Assembly (NCBI RefSeq): GCF_014648855.1
Contig: NZ_BMRX01000012.1
Span: forward strand, 186,001-250,000
DNA length: 64,000 nucleotides
Reading direction: 5' to 3'
Origin: Streptomyces parvulus
GTDB lineage: Bacteria; Actinomycetota; Actinomycetes; Streptomycetales; Streptomycetaceae
Under the pieces are notes generated by a model. That model had not been told where the DNA came from and searched no databases. It saw only the letters and a list, made by a program, of their open reading frames with translations. Below, piece after piece: positions 41,933 to 50,705 of this stretch (position 1 is the first letter of the stretch; each line of letters begins with the position of its first letter). The position numbers and the translations under genes were made by a program.

Positions 41933-43180
41933 ATGGAGCAGTACGAGCCCGACCGCCTGTCACCGGCCCAAGCGGCCGCCATGCGGCGCAGTCTCAGGAG
42001 CGGCAGGGCCGCCCTCACCCGCCGCTCACTGCTGCGCGCCTCCACGGGCGGCGCGCTCGCGGCCGGCGGCCTCGGTCTGCTGAGCGGCTGCGGCATCCCG
42101 GCGGCCGGCAAGACCGAGGGCGGCGTCTCCTCGGAGGACCGGTCCGAGAAGGAGAAGCGGATCGCCTTCTCCAACTGGACCGAGTACATGGACGTCGACG
42201 AGGCCGGCCGGCGCCACCCCACGCTGGACGCGTTCACCGAGCGCACCGGCATCAAGGTCGCGTACACCGAGGACATCAACGACAACAGCGAGTTCTTCGG
42301 CAAGATCCAGCCGCAGCTCGCCGCGGGCCAGGAGACCGGCCGGGACGTCATCGTCCTGACCGACTGGCTGGCCGCCCGCCTGATCCGCCTCGGGTGGGTC
42401 CAGAAACTGGACCCGGCCAACCTGCCGCACGCCTTCGCCAACCTGTCGCCCCAGTTCCGCAACCCGGACTGGGACCCGGGGCGCGCGTACTCCTATCCCT
42501 GGCAGGGCATCTCGACGGTCATCGCCTACAACAAGAAGGCGCTGGACGGCGTCGAGGTGAAGTCGGTCGCCGACCTGCTCGACAACCCGAAGCTCAAGGG
42601 CCGGGTCGGCTTCCTCACCGAGATGCGCGACACCGTCGGCATGGTGCTGCTCGACGAGGGCAAGGACCCGGCCCGCTTCACGGACGACGACTACGACGCC
42701 GCGATCGCCCGGCTCCAGAAGGGCGTCGACCGCGGTCAGATACGCCGCTTCACCGGCAACGACTACACGTCCGACCTGAGCAAGGGCGACTTCGCGGCCT
42801 GTCTGGCGTGGGCCGGGGACGTCGTCCAGCTCAAGGCGGACAACCCGGACATCGACTTCGTCATCCCGGACAGCGGCTACGTGACGTCGAGCGACAACAT
42901 GCTGATCCCCAACAAGGCGCGGCACAAGACGAATGCCGAACGGCTCATCGACTACTACTACGAGCCGCGCCCGGCCGCGGAACTCGCCGCCTACATCAAC
43001 TTCGTCTGCCCCGTCGACGGCGTGAAGGACGAACTGGCGAAGATCGACGAGGACGCGGCGAACAACCCGCTGATCATTCCCGACAAGGCCATGCAGGCCA
43101 AGTCGCACTCCTTCCGCTCCCTGAGTTCGAAGGAAGAGACGGCATACGAAGAGAAGTTCGCGAAGCTCACTGGGGCGTGA
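41933..43180 (+). CDS. Spermidine/putrescine ABC transporter substrate-binding lipoprotein
   Basis: PotD-like lipoprotein of 415 aa. Twin-Arg signal LTRRSLLRASTGGALAAGG ends in lipobox LSGC. The mature domain has IAFSNWTEYMDVDE, INDNSEFFGKIQPQLA, IRRFTGNDYTSDLSKGD and the C-terminal INFVCPVDGVKDELA. It is the binding partner of the permeases downstream; the stop overlaps or abuts the ATPase gene (ATG 43186 or GTG 43177). Polyamine specificity is inferred from family and from the flanking catabolic genes. Confidence 0.9.
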   Translation: MEQYEPDRLSPAQAAAMRRSLRSGRAALTRRSLLRASTGGALAAGGLGLLSGCGIPAAGKTEGGVSSEDRSEKEKRIAFSNWTEYMDVDEAGRRHPTLDAFTERTGIKVAYTEDINDNSEFFGKIQPQLAAGQETGRDVIVLTDWLAARLIRLGWVQKLDPANLPHAFANLSPQFRNPDWDPGRAYSYPWQGISTVIAYNKKALDGVEVKSVADLLDNPKLKGRVGFLTEMRDTVGMVLLDEGKDPARFTDDDYDAAIARLQKGVDRGQIRRFTGNDYTSDLSKGDFAACLAWAGDVVQLKADNPDIDFVIPDSGYVTSSDNMLIPNKARHKTNAERLIDYYYEPRPAAELAAYINFVCPVDGVKDELAKIDEDAANNPLIIPDKAMQAKSHSFRSLSSKEETAYEEKFAKLTGA

Positions 43181-43185
43181 CGATC

Positions 43186-44343
43186 ATGACGAACACGACG
43201 AAGACGCAGCCGGGCGGCGACGTCCGCCTCGCCGGCATCAGCAAGACCTACGGCTCCTTCACCGCCGTGCACCCGCTCGACCTGACCATCCCGCAGGGCT
43301 CCTTCTTCGCCCTGCTCGGCGCCTCGGGCTGCGGCAAGACCACCACCCTGCGCATGATCGCCGGACTGGAGGAGCCCAGCGGCGGCACCGTTCACCTCGG
43401 CGACCAGGACGTGACCGCCCTCCCGCCGTACAAGCGGCCGGTCAACACGGTCTTCCAGTCCTACGCCCTCTTCCCGCACCTCGACATCTTCGAGAACGTC
43501 GCCTTCGGCCTGCGCCGGCGCGGCATCAAGTCGGTGAAGAAGCAGGTCGAGGAGATGCTCGACCTGGTCCAGCTCGGCGAGCAGGCCCGCAAGAAGCCGC
43601 ACCAGCTCTCCGGCGGCCAGCAGCAGCGCGTCGCCGTCGCCCGCGCGCTGATCAACCACCCCAAGGTGCTGCTCCTCGACGAACCGCTCGGCGCCCTCGA
43701 CCTCAAGCTGCGCCGCCAGATGCAGCTGGAGCTGAAGCGCATCCAGACCGAGGTCGGCATCACCTTCGTGCACGTCACGCACGACCAGGAGGAGGCCATG
43801 ACCATGGCCGACCGGGTCGCCGTGATGAACGCCGGCCGCGTCGAGCAACTGGGCGCCCCCGCCGACCTGTACGAGAACCCGCAGACCACCTTCGTCGCCA
43901 ACTTCCTGGGCACCTCCAACCTGATCCAGGCCGAGGTCGACAGCCGCAGCGGCGACGACGTCGTGGTGCGCGCGGCCGGCGACAAGCTGCTGCTGCCCGC
44001 TTCCCGCTGTGCCGTGCCCGCGCAGGCGGGCGGCAAGGTGCTGGTCGGCGTACGCCCCGAGAAGGTCGGCCTCACCCACGCTGACGAGGCCGGCTCCATA
44101 CCCGAGGGCCGCAACCGCATCACCGGCAGGATCGGCAACAGCAGTTTCATCGGCGTCTCCACCCAGTACGTCGTGGACTGCGCGGCCTGCCCCGACTTCG
44201 AGGTGTACGCCCAGAACATCGACCGCGACGCCCGCCTCGTGCCCGGCGCCGACGTCGTCCTGCACTGGAACCCGGCGCACACCTTCGGGCTGGACGCCGC
44301 CCAGGACATCGACGCGGGCGTCGCCGAGGGCGAGGCCGCCTGA
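43186..44343 (+). CDS. potA: Polyamine ABC transporter ATP-binding protein
   Basis: ATPase of 385 aa. Walker A GASGCGKTTTLRMIAG, Q-loop VFQSYALFPHLDIFENVAFG, signature LSGGQQQRVAVARAL, Walker B VLLLDEPLGALD, switch His in VHVTHDQEEAMTMAD. The C-terminal TOBE region binds the regulatory domain typical of PotA. A GTG at 43177 overlapping the previous stop is an alternative start. Part of the operon SBP-ATPase-permease-permease; the stop overlaps the next start by one base (TGATG). Confidence 0.92.
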   Translation: MTNTTKTQPGGDVRLAGISKTYGSFTAVHPLDLTIPQGSFFALLGASGCGKTTTLRMIAGLEEPSGGTVHLGDQDVTALPPYKRPVNTVFQSYALFPHLDIFENVAFGLRRRGIKSVKKQVEEMLDLVQLGEQARKKPHQLSGGQQQRVAVARALINHPKVLLLDEPLGALDLKLRRQMQLELKRIQTEVGITFVHVTHDQEEAMTMADRVAVMNAGRVEQLGAPADLYENPQTTFVANFLGTSNLIQAEVDSRSGDDVVVRAAGDKLLLPASRCAVPAQAGGKVLVGVRPEKVGLTHADEAGSIPEGRNRITGRIGNSSFIGVSTQYVVDCAACPDFEVYAQNIDRDARLVPGADVVLHWNPAHTFGLDAAQDIDAGVAEGEAA

Positions 44344-45275
44344 TGTCGACCCTCACCGAGGCGCCGCCGCCGCTCACCCCGCCCGCGCCCGAGACGAAGA
44401 AGCCCCCGCGCAAGAGGGGCCGCTGGACGCCGTACTGGCTGCTGCTGCCCGGCATCCTCTGGCTGGTCGTCTTCTTCGCGGCGCCGATGATCTACCAGGC
44501 CTCCACCTCCGTGCAGACGGGCTCGCTGGAGGAGGGCTACAAGGTCACCTGGCACTTCGCCACCTACTGGGACGCGCTGTCCGAGTACTGGCCGCAGTTC
44601 CTGCGCTCGGTCGCCTACGCGGCCTCCGCGACCGTGCTGTGCCTGGTCCTCGGCTACCCGCTCGCGTACCTGATCGCCTTCCGCGCGGGACGCTGGCGCA
44701 ACCTGATCATGATCCTGGTGATCGCGCCCTTCTTCACCAGCTTCCTGATCCGCACCCTCGCCTGGAAGACGATCCTCGCGGACGGCGGGCCGGTCGTGGG
44801 CGCCCTGAACACGCTGCACGTCCTGGACGTCACGAGCTGGCTCGGCTGGACGGCCGGCGACCGGGTGCTGGCCACGCCGCTCGCGGTGGTCTGCGGTCTG
44901 ACGTACAACTTCCTCCCCTTCATGATCCTGCCGCTGTACACCTCGCTGGAGCGCATCGACGGGCGGCTGCACGAGGCGGCGCGCGACCTGTACGCCAAGC
45001 CGTCCACGGTGTTCCGCAAGGTCACCTTCCCGCTGTCGATGCCGGGCGTGGTCTCCGGCACGCTGCTGACCTTCATCCCGGCGACCGGCGACTACGTCAA
45101 CGCCTCGCTGCTCGGCTCGGCGGACACCGGAATGATCGGCAACGTGATCCAGTCGCAGTTCCTGAGGGTGCTGGACTATCCGACGGCGGCCGCGCTCTCG
45201 TTCATCCTGATGGCCGCGATTCTCGCCATGGTCACCGTCTACATTCGCAAGTCCGGCACGGAGGATCTGGTTTAA
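44343..45275 (+). CDS. potB: Polyamine ABC transporter permease (PotB type)
   Basis: Inner permease of 310 aa with a Pro-rich cytoplasmic start, then about six helices. The EAA loop reads RLHEAARDLYAKPSTVFRKVTFPLSMPG, characteristic of PotB-type subunits. It is followed without spacing by the PotC-type gene (TAA then ATG). Together with potA, the second permease and the binding lipoprotein it makes a complete polyamine importer. Confidence 0.9.
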   Translation: MSTLTEAPPPLTPPAPETKKPPRKRGRWTPYWLLLPGILWLVVFFAAPMIYQASTSVQTGSLEEGYKVTWHFATYWDALSEYWPQFLRSVAYAASATVLCLVLGYPLAYLIAFRAGRWRNLIMILVIAPFFTSFLIRTLAWKTILADGGPVVGALNTLHVLDVTSWLGWTAGDRVLATPLAVVCGLTYNFLPFMILPLYTSLERIDGRLHEAARDLYAKPSTVFRKVTFPLSMPGVVSGTLLTFIPATGDYVNASLLGSADTGMIGNVIQSQFLRVLDYPTAAALSFILMAAILAMVTVYIRKSGTEDLV

Positions 45276-46076
45276 ATGGCCTTCGTCAACTGGTTCAAGC
45301 GCAATCTGGTCGTCATCGCCGGACTGCTGACGCTCGCTTATCTCCTGCTGCCCAACGTCATTGTCACGGTGTTCTCGTTCAACAAACCGAACGGGCGCTT
45401 CAACTACGAATGGCAGAAGTTCTCCACGGACGCCTGGAAGGATCCGTGCGGTGTCGCGGGGTTGTGCGGTTCGCTGTCGTTGAGCCTCCAGATCGCCCTC
45501 TGGGCGACGCTCGGCGCCACGGCGCTGGGCACCGCGATCGCCTTCGCGCTGGTCCGCTACCGCTTCCGCGCGCGGGGCGCGATCAACTCGCTGATCTTCC
45601 TGCCGATGGCGATGCCCGAGGTCGTCATGGCCGCCTCGCTGCTCACCCTGTTCCTCAACATGGGTGCCCAGCTGGGCTTCTGGACGATCCTGATCGCCCA
45701 CATCATGTTCTGCCTCAGCTTCGTGGTGACGGCCGTCAAGGCACGGGTGATGTCGATGGACCCGAAGCTGGAGCAGGCGGCGCAGGACCTGTACGCCGGT
45801 CCCTTCCAGACCTTCGTGCGGGTCACGCTCCCGATCGCGGCCCCCGGTATCGCGGCCGGCGCGCTGCTCGCCTTCGCGCTCTCCTTCGACGATTTCATCA
45901 TCACCAATTTCAACGCGGGTTCCACCGTCACGTTCCCCATGTTCGTCTGGGGCTCGGCGCAGCGCGGAACGCCCGTTCAGATCAATGTCGTCGGTACGGC
46001 CATGTTCGTCATCGCCGTACTGTTCGTTCTGGCCTCGATGGCCATCGGCAACCGCCGAAATCGCCGCAAGGCGTAG
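45276..46076 (+). CDS. potC: Polyamine ABC transporter permease (PotC type)
   Basis: Second permease, 266 aa. It contains FNKPNGRFNYEWQKFS after TM1, the EAA-like loop KLEQAAQDLYAGPFQTFVRVTLP and FALSFDDFIITNFNAG, a phrase typical of PotC. ATG 45276 directly follows the previous stop. The 35-nt gap to the oxidoreductase contains GTAGGGAG, so the operon probably continues. Confidence 0.9.
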   Translation: MAFVNWFKRNLVVIAGLLTLAYLLLPNVIVTVFSFNKPNGRFNYEWQKFSTDAWKDPCGVAGLCGSLSLSLQIALWATLGATALGTAIAFALVRYRFRARGAINSLIFLPMAMPEVVMAASLLTLFLNMGAQLGFWTILIAHIMFCLSFVVTAVKARVMSMDPKLEQAAQDLYAGPFQTFVRVTLPIAAPGIAAGALLAFALSFDDFIITNFNAGSTVTFPMFVWGSAQRGTPVQINVVGTAMFVIAVLFVLASMAIGNRRNRRKA

Positions 46077-46111
46077 CGCACGGAGCAACACATTCGTAGG
46101 GAGTTGAAATC

Positions 46112-47539
46112 ATGGCCCCTAGCGCCATGAGCCGCAGCAACGACTGGACGAAATCCCTTTCCGACGCCCAGCCGGTCCCGTACTGGCTGGACGACCCCGG
46201 TCGCCCCCGCCCGCAGCCCGCCCTGACCGGCGCCGAGACCTGCGACCTGCTGGTCGTCGGCGGCGGCTACAGCGGCCTGTGGACCGCTCTGATCGCCAAG
46301 GAGCGCGACCCGGGCCGGGACGTGGTGCTGCTGGAGGGCCGCGAGGTGGGCTGGGCCGCCTCCGGCCGCAACGGCGGATTCTGCGCGGCCTCCCTCACCC
46401 ACGGCCTGTCCAACGGCCTCACCCGCTGGCCGGAGGAGATCCACAAGCTGGAGGAGCTGGGCGCCCGCAACCTCGACGCGATCGAGACCGCGGTCGCCCG
46501 GCACTCCCTGGACTGCGACTTCGAGCGCACCGGCGAGATCGACGTGGCGACCGAGCCCTACCAGGCCGCCGAGCTGAAGGACTGGTACGAGGAGATCCGC
46601 GGCAAGGGCCTCGCCGACGGCGTGGAGTACCTGGACGCCGACGCCGTACGGGAACAGGTCGACTCCCCGACCTTCCGGGCGGGCCTGTGGGACCGCCGGG
46701 GCGTGGCCATGCTCAACCCCGCCAAGCTCGCCTGGAACCTCAAGCGGGCCTGCCTGGACCTCGGCGTGCGCGTCTACGAGAACACCCCGGCGCTCACCCT
46801 GAAGCCGTACGGCGCCGGGATGGCCGTCCGCACCCCCTACGGCGGGGTCCGCGCCCGCACGGTCGCGCTCGGCACCAACATCTTCCCGAGCCTGGTCAAG
46901 CGGGTGCGTCCGTACACCGTCCCGGTCTACGACTACGCCCTGATGACCGAGCCGCTCACCGACGGGCAGCTGGCCTCGATCGGCTGGCAGGGCCGGCAGG
47001 GGCTCGGGGACAGCGCCAACCAGTTCCACTACTTCCGGCTCTCCTCGGACAACCGGATCCTGTGGGGCGGTTACGACGCGGTCTACCCGTACGGCGGCCG
47101 GGTGCGCGCCGAGTACGACGACCGCCCGGAGACGTACGCCAAGCTCGCGGGGCACTTCTTCACCTGCTTCCCGCAGCTGGAGGGCGTCCGCTTCACGCAC
47201 GCCTGGGGCGGCGCGATCGACACCTGCTCGCGCTTCTCGGCGTTCTTCGGCACCGCTCACCAGGGAAAGGTCGCCTACGCCGCCGGGTACACCGGCCTCG
47301 GCGTGGGCGCGACCCGGTTCGGTGCCGAGGTGATGCTCGACCTGCTGTCGGGGGAGCGCACCGAGCGCACCGAACTGGAGATGGTCCGCAGGAAGCCGCT
47401 GCCGTTCCCGCCCGAGCCCTTCGCCTGGACGGGCATCGCGCTCACCAAGTGGTCGCTGGCCCGCGCGGACGCGCAGGGCGGCCGGCGCAACCTGTGGCTG
47501 CGGACCATGGACAAGCTGGGCCTGGGCTTCGACAGCTAG
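46112..47539 (+). CDS. FAD-dependent oxidoreductase, gamma-glutamylputrescine oxidase-like
   Basis: DAO-family flavoprotein of 475 aa. FAD motif LLVVGGGYSGLWTALIA, WAASGRNGGFCAASL, and the C-terminal AYAAGYTGLGVGATRFGAEVMLDLL. It resembles PuuB and related amine oxidases that release an aldehyde from (glutamyl)putrescine. Its position after the polyamine importer and behind an aminobutyraldehyde dehydrogenase supports a role in polyamine breakdown. Free amine or glutamylated substrate cannot be decided. ATG 46112 has AGGGAG upstream. Confidence 0.88.
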   Translation: MAPSAMSRSNDWTKSLSDAQPVPYWLDDPGRPRPQPALTGAETCDLLVVGGGYSGLWTALIAKERDPGRDVVLLEGREVGWAASGRNGGFCAASLTHGLSNGLTRWPEEIHKLEELGARNLDAIETAVARHSLDCDFERTGEIDVATEPYQAAELKDWYEEIRGKGLADGVEYLDADAVREQVDSPTFRAGLWDRRGVAMLNPAKLAWNLKRACLDLGVRVYENTPALTLKPYGAGMAVRTPYGGVRARTVALGTNIFPSLVKRVRPYTVPVYDYALMTEPLTDGQLASIGWQGRQGLGDSANQFHYFRLSSDNRILWGGYDAVYPYGGRVRAEYDDRPETYAKLAGHFFTCFPQLEGVRFTHAWGGAIDTCSRFSAFFGTAHQGKVAYAAGYTGLGVGATRFGAEVMLDLLSGERTERTELEMVRRKPLPFPPEPFAWTGIALTKWSLARADAQGGRRNLWLRTMDKLGLGFDS

Positions 47540-47672
47540 GCCTGGGGACCCCCTTTCGGGCCCTGTGATCCGGATCACCCGAACGAGGTGCGGCGACTCG
47601 CGTAATGCCCGCCGCCGGCCGCCCTCTCCCTCGTGACGCACCCGCGTCCAACGAGCGAGAGGGAGGTCTCAC

Positions 47673-48131
47673 ATGCCTGGTGCGAAGACGGCGGTCGCGT
47701 GGCTGGCATCCGTCGCACCGGATCCCGAGTCCTGCCGGCGGGAGTGGGAGCGCAACCCCCTGGGGGTCGCCCTGCTGCCCGCCGGCAAGGCCTGGGACGT
47801 GCTCATCCTGCCGAGCAGACTCGGCTATCCCACCCTGGACGTGCTCTCCCGCGTCCTCGACCAGCCGGGCCCTGTACTCGTCGACTTCGGCGACGCGCGC
47901 ACCGGCTTCTTCGTGCCGGCCGGCACCGCGACCCGCTGGGTGGGCACCGGGGTCCGCACGGCCGGGCTCGGCACCTGGATCGTGGTGCCCTACCCCGGCG
48001 GGCTCTCGGCCGGCGGAACCCGGTGGCTGATCCCGCCGGACGGGTCCGGAACCCTCACCGACCCGGCGCTGCTGGAGCTGGCGATGCACGAGGCGGCCGC
48101 GGCGCTCGCGGGGGAGGAGGGAGGGACATGA
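47673..48131 (+). CDS. Hypothetical protein, small
   Basis: Protein of 152 aa: AWDVLILPSRLGYPTLDVLSRVL, GFFVPAGTATRWVG, GTWIVVPYPGG. It faintly recalls the N-terminal prim-pol-like domain seen in other Streptomyces hypotheticals, but I see no complete catalytic motif. ATG 47673 has GAGAGGGAGG upstream, a good ribosome site. It has no obvious partner; the chitinase promoter starts a few bases after its stop. Function unknown. Confidence 0.7.
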   Translation: MPGAKTAVAWLASVAPDPESCRREWERNPLGVALLPAGKAWDVLILPSRLGYPTLDVLSRVLDQPGPVLVDFGDARTGFFVPAGTATRWVGTGVRTAGLGTWIVVPYPGGLSAGGTRWLIPPDGSGTLTDPALLELAMHEAAAALAGEEGGT

Positions 48132-48144
48132 CCTGCGCAAGGGG

Positions 48145-48173
48145 TTGACAAGCGAATTGGTCTGGACCAAGTT
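48145..48173 (+). promoter_or_regulatory. Chitinase promoter with DasR-type dre operator
   Basis: TTGACA at 48145-48150 is a consensus -35. TTGGTCTGGACCAA at 48157-48170 is a near-perfect palindrome (arms TTGGTC and GACCAA, 2-nt centre) and matches the dre consensus ACTGGTCTAGACCACT closely. It occupies the spacer to the expected -10, so DasR binding would block RNA polymerase. Known Streptomyces chitinase promoters carry the same element. Confidence 0.8.
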
Positions 48174-48218
48174 GGGCGCGCTCCACCCTCCCCATCTCCC
48201 CCATGTCCGGAGGCACTT

Positions 48219-50033
48219 GTGGACCGCTCCAGACCGCTCGCGCGTCGCCCCCTCGTCACCCTGCTCACCGCCGCGGCACTCGCCGCGTCCGGACTGACCG
48301 CGCTCACGTCGGCCGCCCGTGCGGCCGACGCGGACCTGGCGCGCAACGGCGGCTTCGAGTCCGCCCTGGACGGCTGGACCTGCACGGCGGGCGCGGTCGT
48401 GAACGCGCCCGTGCACAGCGGCGGCGCGGCCCTCAAGGCCACCCCGGCGGGCGCCGACAACGCCCGGTGCGCGCAGACGGTGACGGTCCGGCCCGACTCC
48501 CAGTACACGCTCTCCGGGTACGTCCGCGGCACCTACGTCTACCTGGGCGCGAGCGGCACCGGCACCACCGACGTCTCCACCTGGGCCCAGTCCGCACCCG
48601 ACTGGCAGCGCCTGACGACGACCTTCCGCACCGGCCCCGCCACCACCCGCGTCACCCTCTACACCCACGGCTGGTACGGCACCGGCGCCTACCACGCCGA
48701 CGACATCTCCCTCACCGGCCCGGGCGGCGAGACGGGCCAGCCCCCGGCGGTCCCCGGCGGCCTGACGGCCGGTTCCGTCACATCGACCGGCGTCGCGCTG
48801 AGCTGGTCGCCCGTCCCCGGCGCGACGGGCTACGCCGTCTACCGGGACGGCACCCGCGTCAGCACGGTCACCGGCACCTCCACCACCGTCACCGGCCTGA
48901 CCCCCTCGACCGCGTACGCCTTCCAGGTCGCCGCCGTCAACGACGCCGGAGAATCGGCGCGTTCGGCGACGGTCACCGCCACCACCGCCGAGCGCCCCGA
49001 CGGCGGGGGCTCCGGCGACCTCCCGGCCCACGCCCTGGTCGGCTACCTGCACGCCAGCTTCGCCAACGGCTCCGGATACACGCGGCTGGCCGACGTGCCC
49101 GACAGCTGGGACGTCATCGACCTGGCCTTCGGCGAGCCCACCACGGTCACCAGCGGCGACATCCGCTTCGAACGCTGCCCGGTCAGCGAGTGCCCGAACG
49201 TGGAGAGCGACGCCGAGTTCAAGGCCGCCGTCAAGGCCAAGCAGGCCGCGGGCAAGAAGGTGCTGATCTCCATCGGCGGCCAGAACGGCCAGGTCCAGCT
49301 GACCACGACCGCCGCCCGCGACAAGTTCGTCTCGTCCGTCTCCGCGATCATCGACGAGTACGGCCTCGACGGCCTCGACATCGACTTCGAGGGCCACTCC
49401 CTGTCCCTGAACGCCGACGACACGGACTTCAAGAACCCGAAGACCCCGGTCGTCGTCAACCTGATCGCGGCCGTGAAGACCCTCAAGGCCAAGTACGGCG
49501 ACGACTTCGTGCTGACCATGGCCCCCGAGACCTTCTTCGTCCAGCTCGGCTACCAGTACTACGGCACGGGCAAGTGGGGCGGGCAGGACCCGCGGGCCGG
49601 CGCCTACCTCCCGGTCATCCACGCCCTGCGCGACGACCTCACCCTGCTGCACGTCCAGGACTACAACTCGGGCCCGATCATGGGCCTCGACAACCAGTAC
49701 CACTCCATGGGCGGCGCCGACTTCCACATCGCGATGACCGACATGCTCCTCACCGGCTTCCCGGTCGCCGGCGACGCGGCCAACGTCTTCCCGCCGCTGC
49801 GCCCCGACCAGGTCGCGATCGGCATGCCCGCCTCCGTCAACGCGGGCAACGGCCACGTCTCCCCGGCCGAGGTGAACAAGGCGCTGAACTGCCTCACCAA
49901 GAAGACCGACTGCGGCTCCTACGCGACCCACGGCACCTGGCCGGAGCTGCGCGGCCTGATGACCTGGTCGATCAACTGGGACCGGTTCGCGAACTGGGAG
50001 TTCCAGAAGAACTTCGACGCGTACTTCGGCTGA
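48219..50033 (+). CDS. Secreted chitinase, family GH18
   Basis: Extracellular chitinase of 604 aa. Order of parts: Sec signal (about residues 1-36), N-terminal carbohydrate-binding beta-domain (ADLARNGGFESALDGWTC), fibronectin III domain (AVPGGLTAGSVTSTGVALSW), then the GH18 barrel. The catalytic DxxDxDxE is D384, D387, D389 and E391 (GLDGLDIDFEGH). Supporting segments are VLISIGGQNGQV and MTWSINWDRFANWEFQKNF. GTG 48219 follows CGGAGG. It is regulated by the upstream dre site. The 3' end overlaps the convergent PAP2 gene by 62 nt. Confidence 0.95.
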   Translation: MDRSRPLARRPLVTLLTAAALAASGLTALTSAARAADADLARNGGFESALDGWTCTAGAVVNAPVHSGGAALKATPAGADNARCAQTVTVRPDSQYTLSGYVRGTYVYLGASGTGTTDVSTWAQSAPDWQRLTTTFRTGPATTRVTLYTHGWYGTGAYHADDISLTGPGGETGQPPAVPGGLTAGSVTSTGVALSWSPVPGATGYAVYRDGTRVSTVTGTSTTVTGLTPSTAYAFQVAAVNDAGESARSATVTATTAERPDGGGSGDLPAHALVGYLHASFANGSGYTRLADVPDSWDVIDLAFGEPTTVTSGDIRFERCPVSECPNVESDAEFKAAVKAKQAAGKKVLISIGGQNGQVQLTTTAARDKFVSSVSAIIDEYGLDGLDIDFEGHSLSLNADDTDFKNPKTPVVVNLIAAVKTLKAKYGDDFVLTMAPETFFVQLGYQYYGTGKWGGQDPRAGAYLPVIHALRDDLTLLHVQDYNSGPIMGLDNQYHSMGGADFHIAMTDMLLTGFPVAGDAANVFPPLRPDQVAIGMPASVNAGNGHVSPAEVNKALNCLTKKTDCGSYATHGTWPELRGLMTWSINWDRFANWEFQKNFDAYFG

Positions 50034-50661
50034 CCGCCCCCGGGGTGCGGCGGACCGACCACCACACCCCGGCGAGCAGCAGCGCGCCCAGGCACCAGGA
50101 GGCCGCCACGTCCAGCGGCCAGTGGTAGCCCCGCCGCACCAGCCCGTAGGAGGTGCCCAGCACGAGGAGTGCGCAGAGCACGGCCGACGCCCGGCGCACG
50201 GCCGGCGAACGCACCACGCCGAAGAGCAGCAGCGTCGCCGTGCCGTACGCGACGACCGCCGTGGCGGTGTGGCCCGAGGGGTAGTAGCCGACGGCCGGGG
50301 GCACCGCCGGGGTTCCGGGGCGGTCGGTCCACGCCTTCAGCGGCGCCACCAGCGCCGGAACCAGAGCCATCGCCAGGGCGCCGGCCAGCGGCGGCAGCCA
50401 CCAGCGGTCCGCGCCGCGCGACCGCCCGTGCCAGGCCGCGTACCCCAGCGCCACGGCCAGGACGGGCACGGCGACCTGTACGTTGCCGAGGTCCGACAGC
50501 AGCTCCGAGAACCGGTCCGGACGGACGAGCGCCCGGCTCAGGCGCTCGTCCGCGCCGACGAGCGGCCCGTCGGCGAGGACCTGCCAAGTGATCAGCGCGA
50601 AGAGGAGCAGCGGGAGCCCGAGGAGGGCGGACGGTGAACGGAGCGGAGCGGCGGCCGGCAT
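49972..50661 (-). CDS. PAP2-family phosphatase, membrane
   Basis: Integral membrane phosphatase of 229 aa with about five or six helices. The three-part PAP2 motif is visible: KAWTDRPGTP, YYPSGHTATAV and SYGLVRRGYHWPLDV. Members dephosphorylate lipid phosphates such as undecaprenyl pyrophosphate or phosphatidic acid at the outer face. The C-terminal 20 residues are coded within the end of the chitinase gene on the other strand. ATG 50661 starts the first helix region. Confidence 0.88.
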   Translation of the reverse strand: MPAAAPLRSPSALLGLPLLLFALITWQVLADGPLVGADERLSRALVRPDRFSELLSDLGNVQVAVPVLAVALGYAAWHGRSRGADRWWLPPLAGALAMALVPALVAPLKAWTDRPGTPAVPPAVGYYPSGHTATAVVAYGTATLLLFGVVRSPAVRRASAVLCALLVLGTSYGLVRRGYHWPLDVAASWCLGALLLAGVWWSVRRTPGAVSRSTRRSSSGTPSSRTGPS

Positions 50662-50705
50662 GAGGCCCAGCTTCGCAGGCCCGCCGGCACGTAGGCTCAC
50701 CGGCC

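Noticed and set aside
43461..46091. Long open frame of about 876 codons on the minus strand opposite the polyamine transporter
   Set aside because: Antisense shadow of potA, potB and potC, with no domain, ribosome site or plausible composition.
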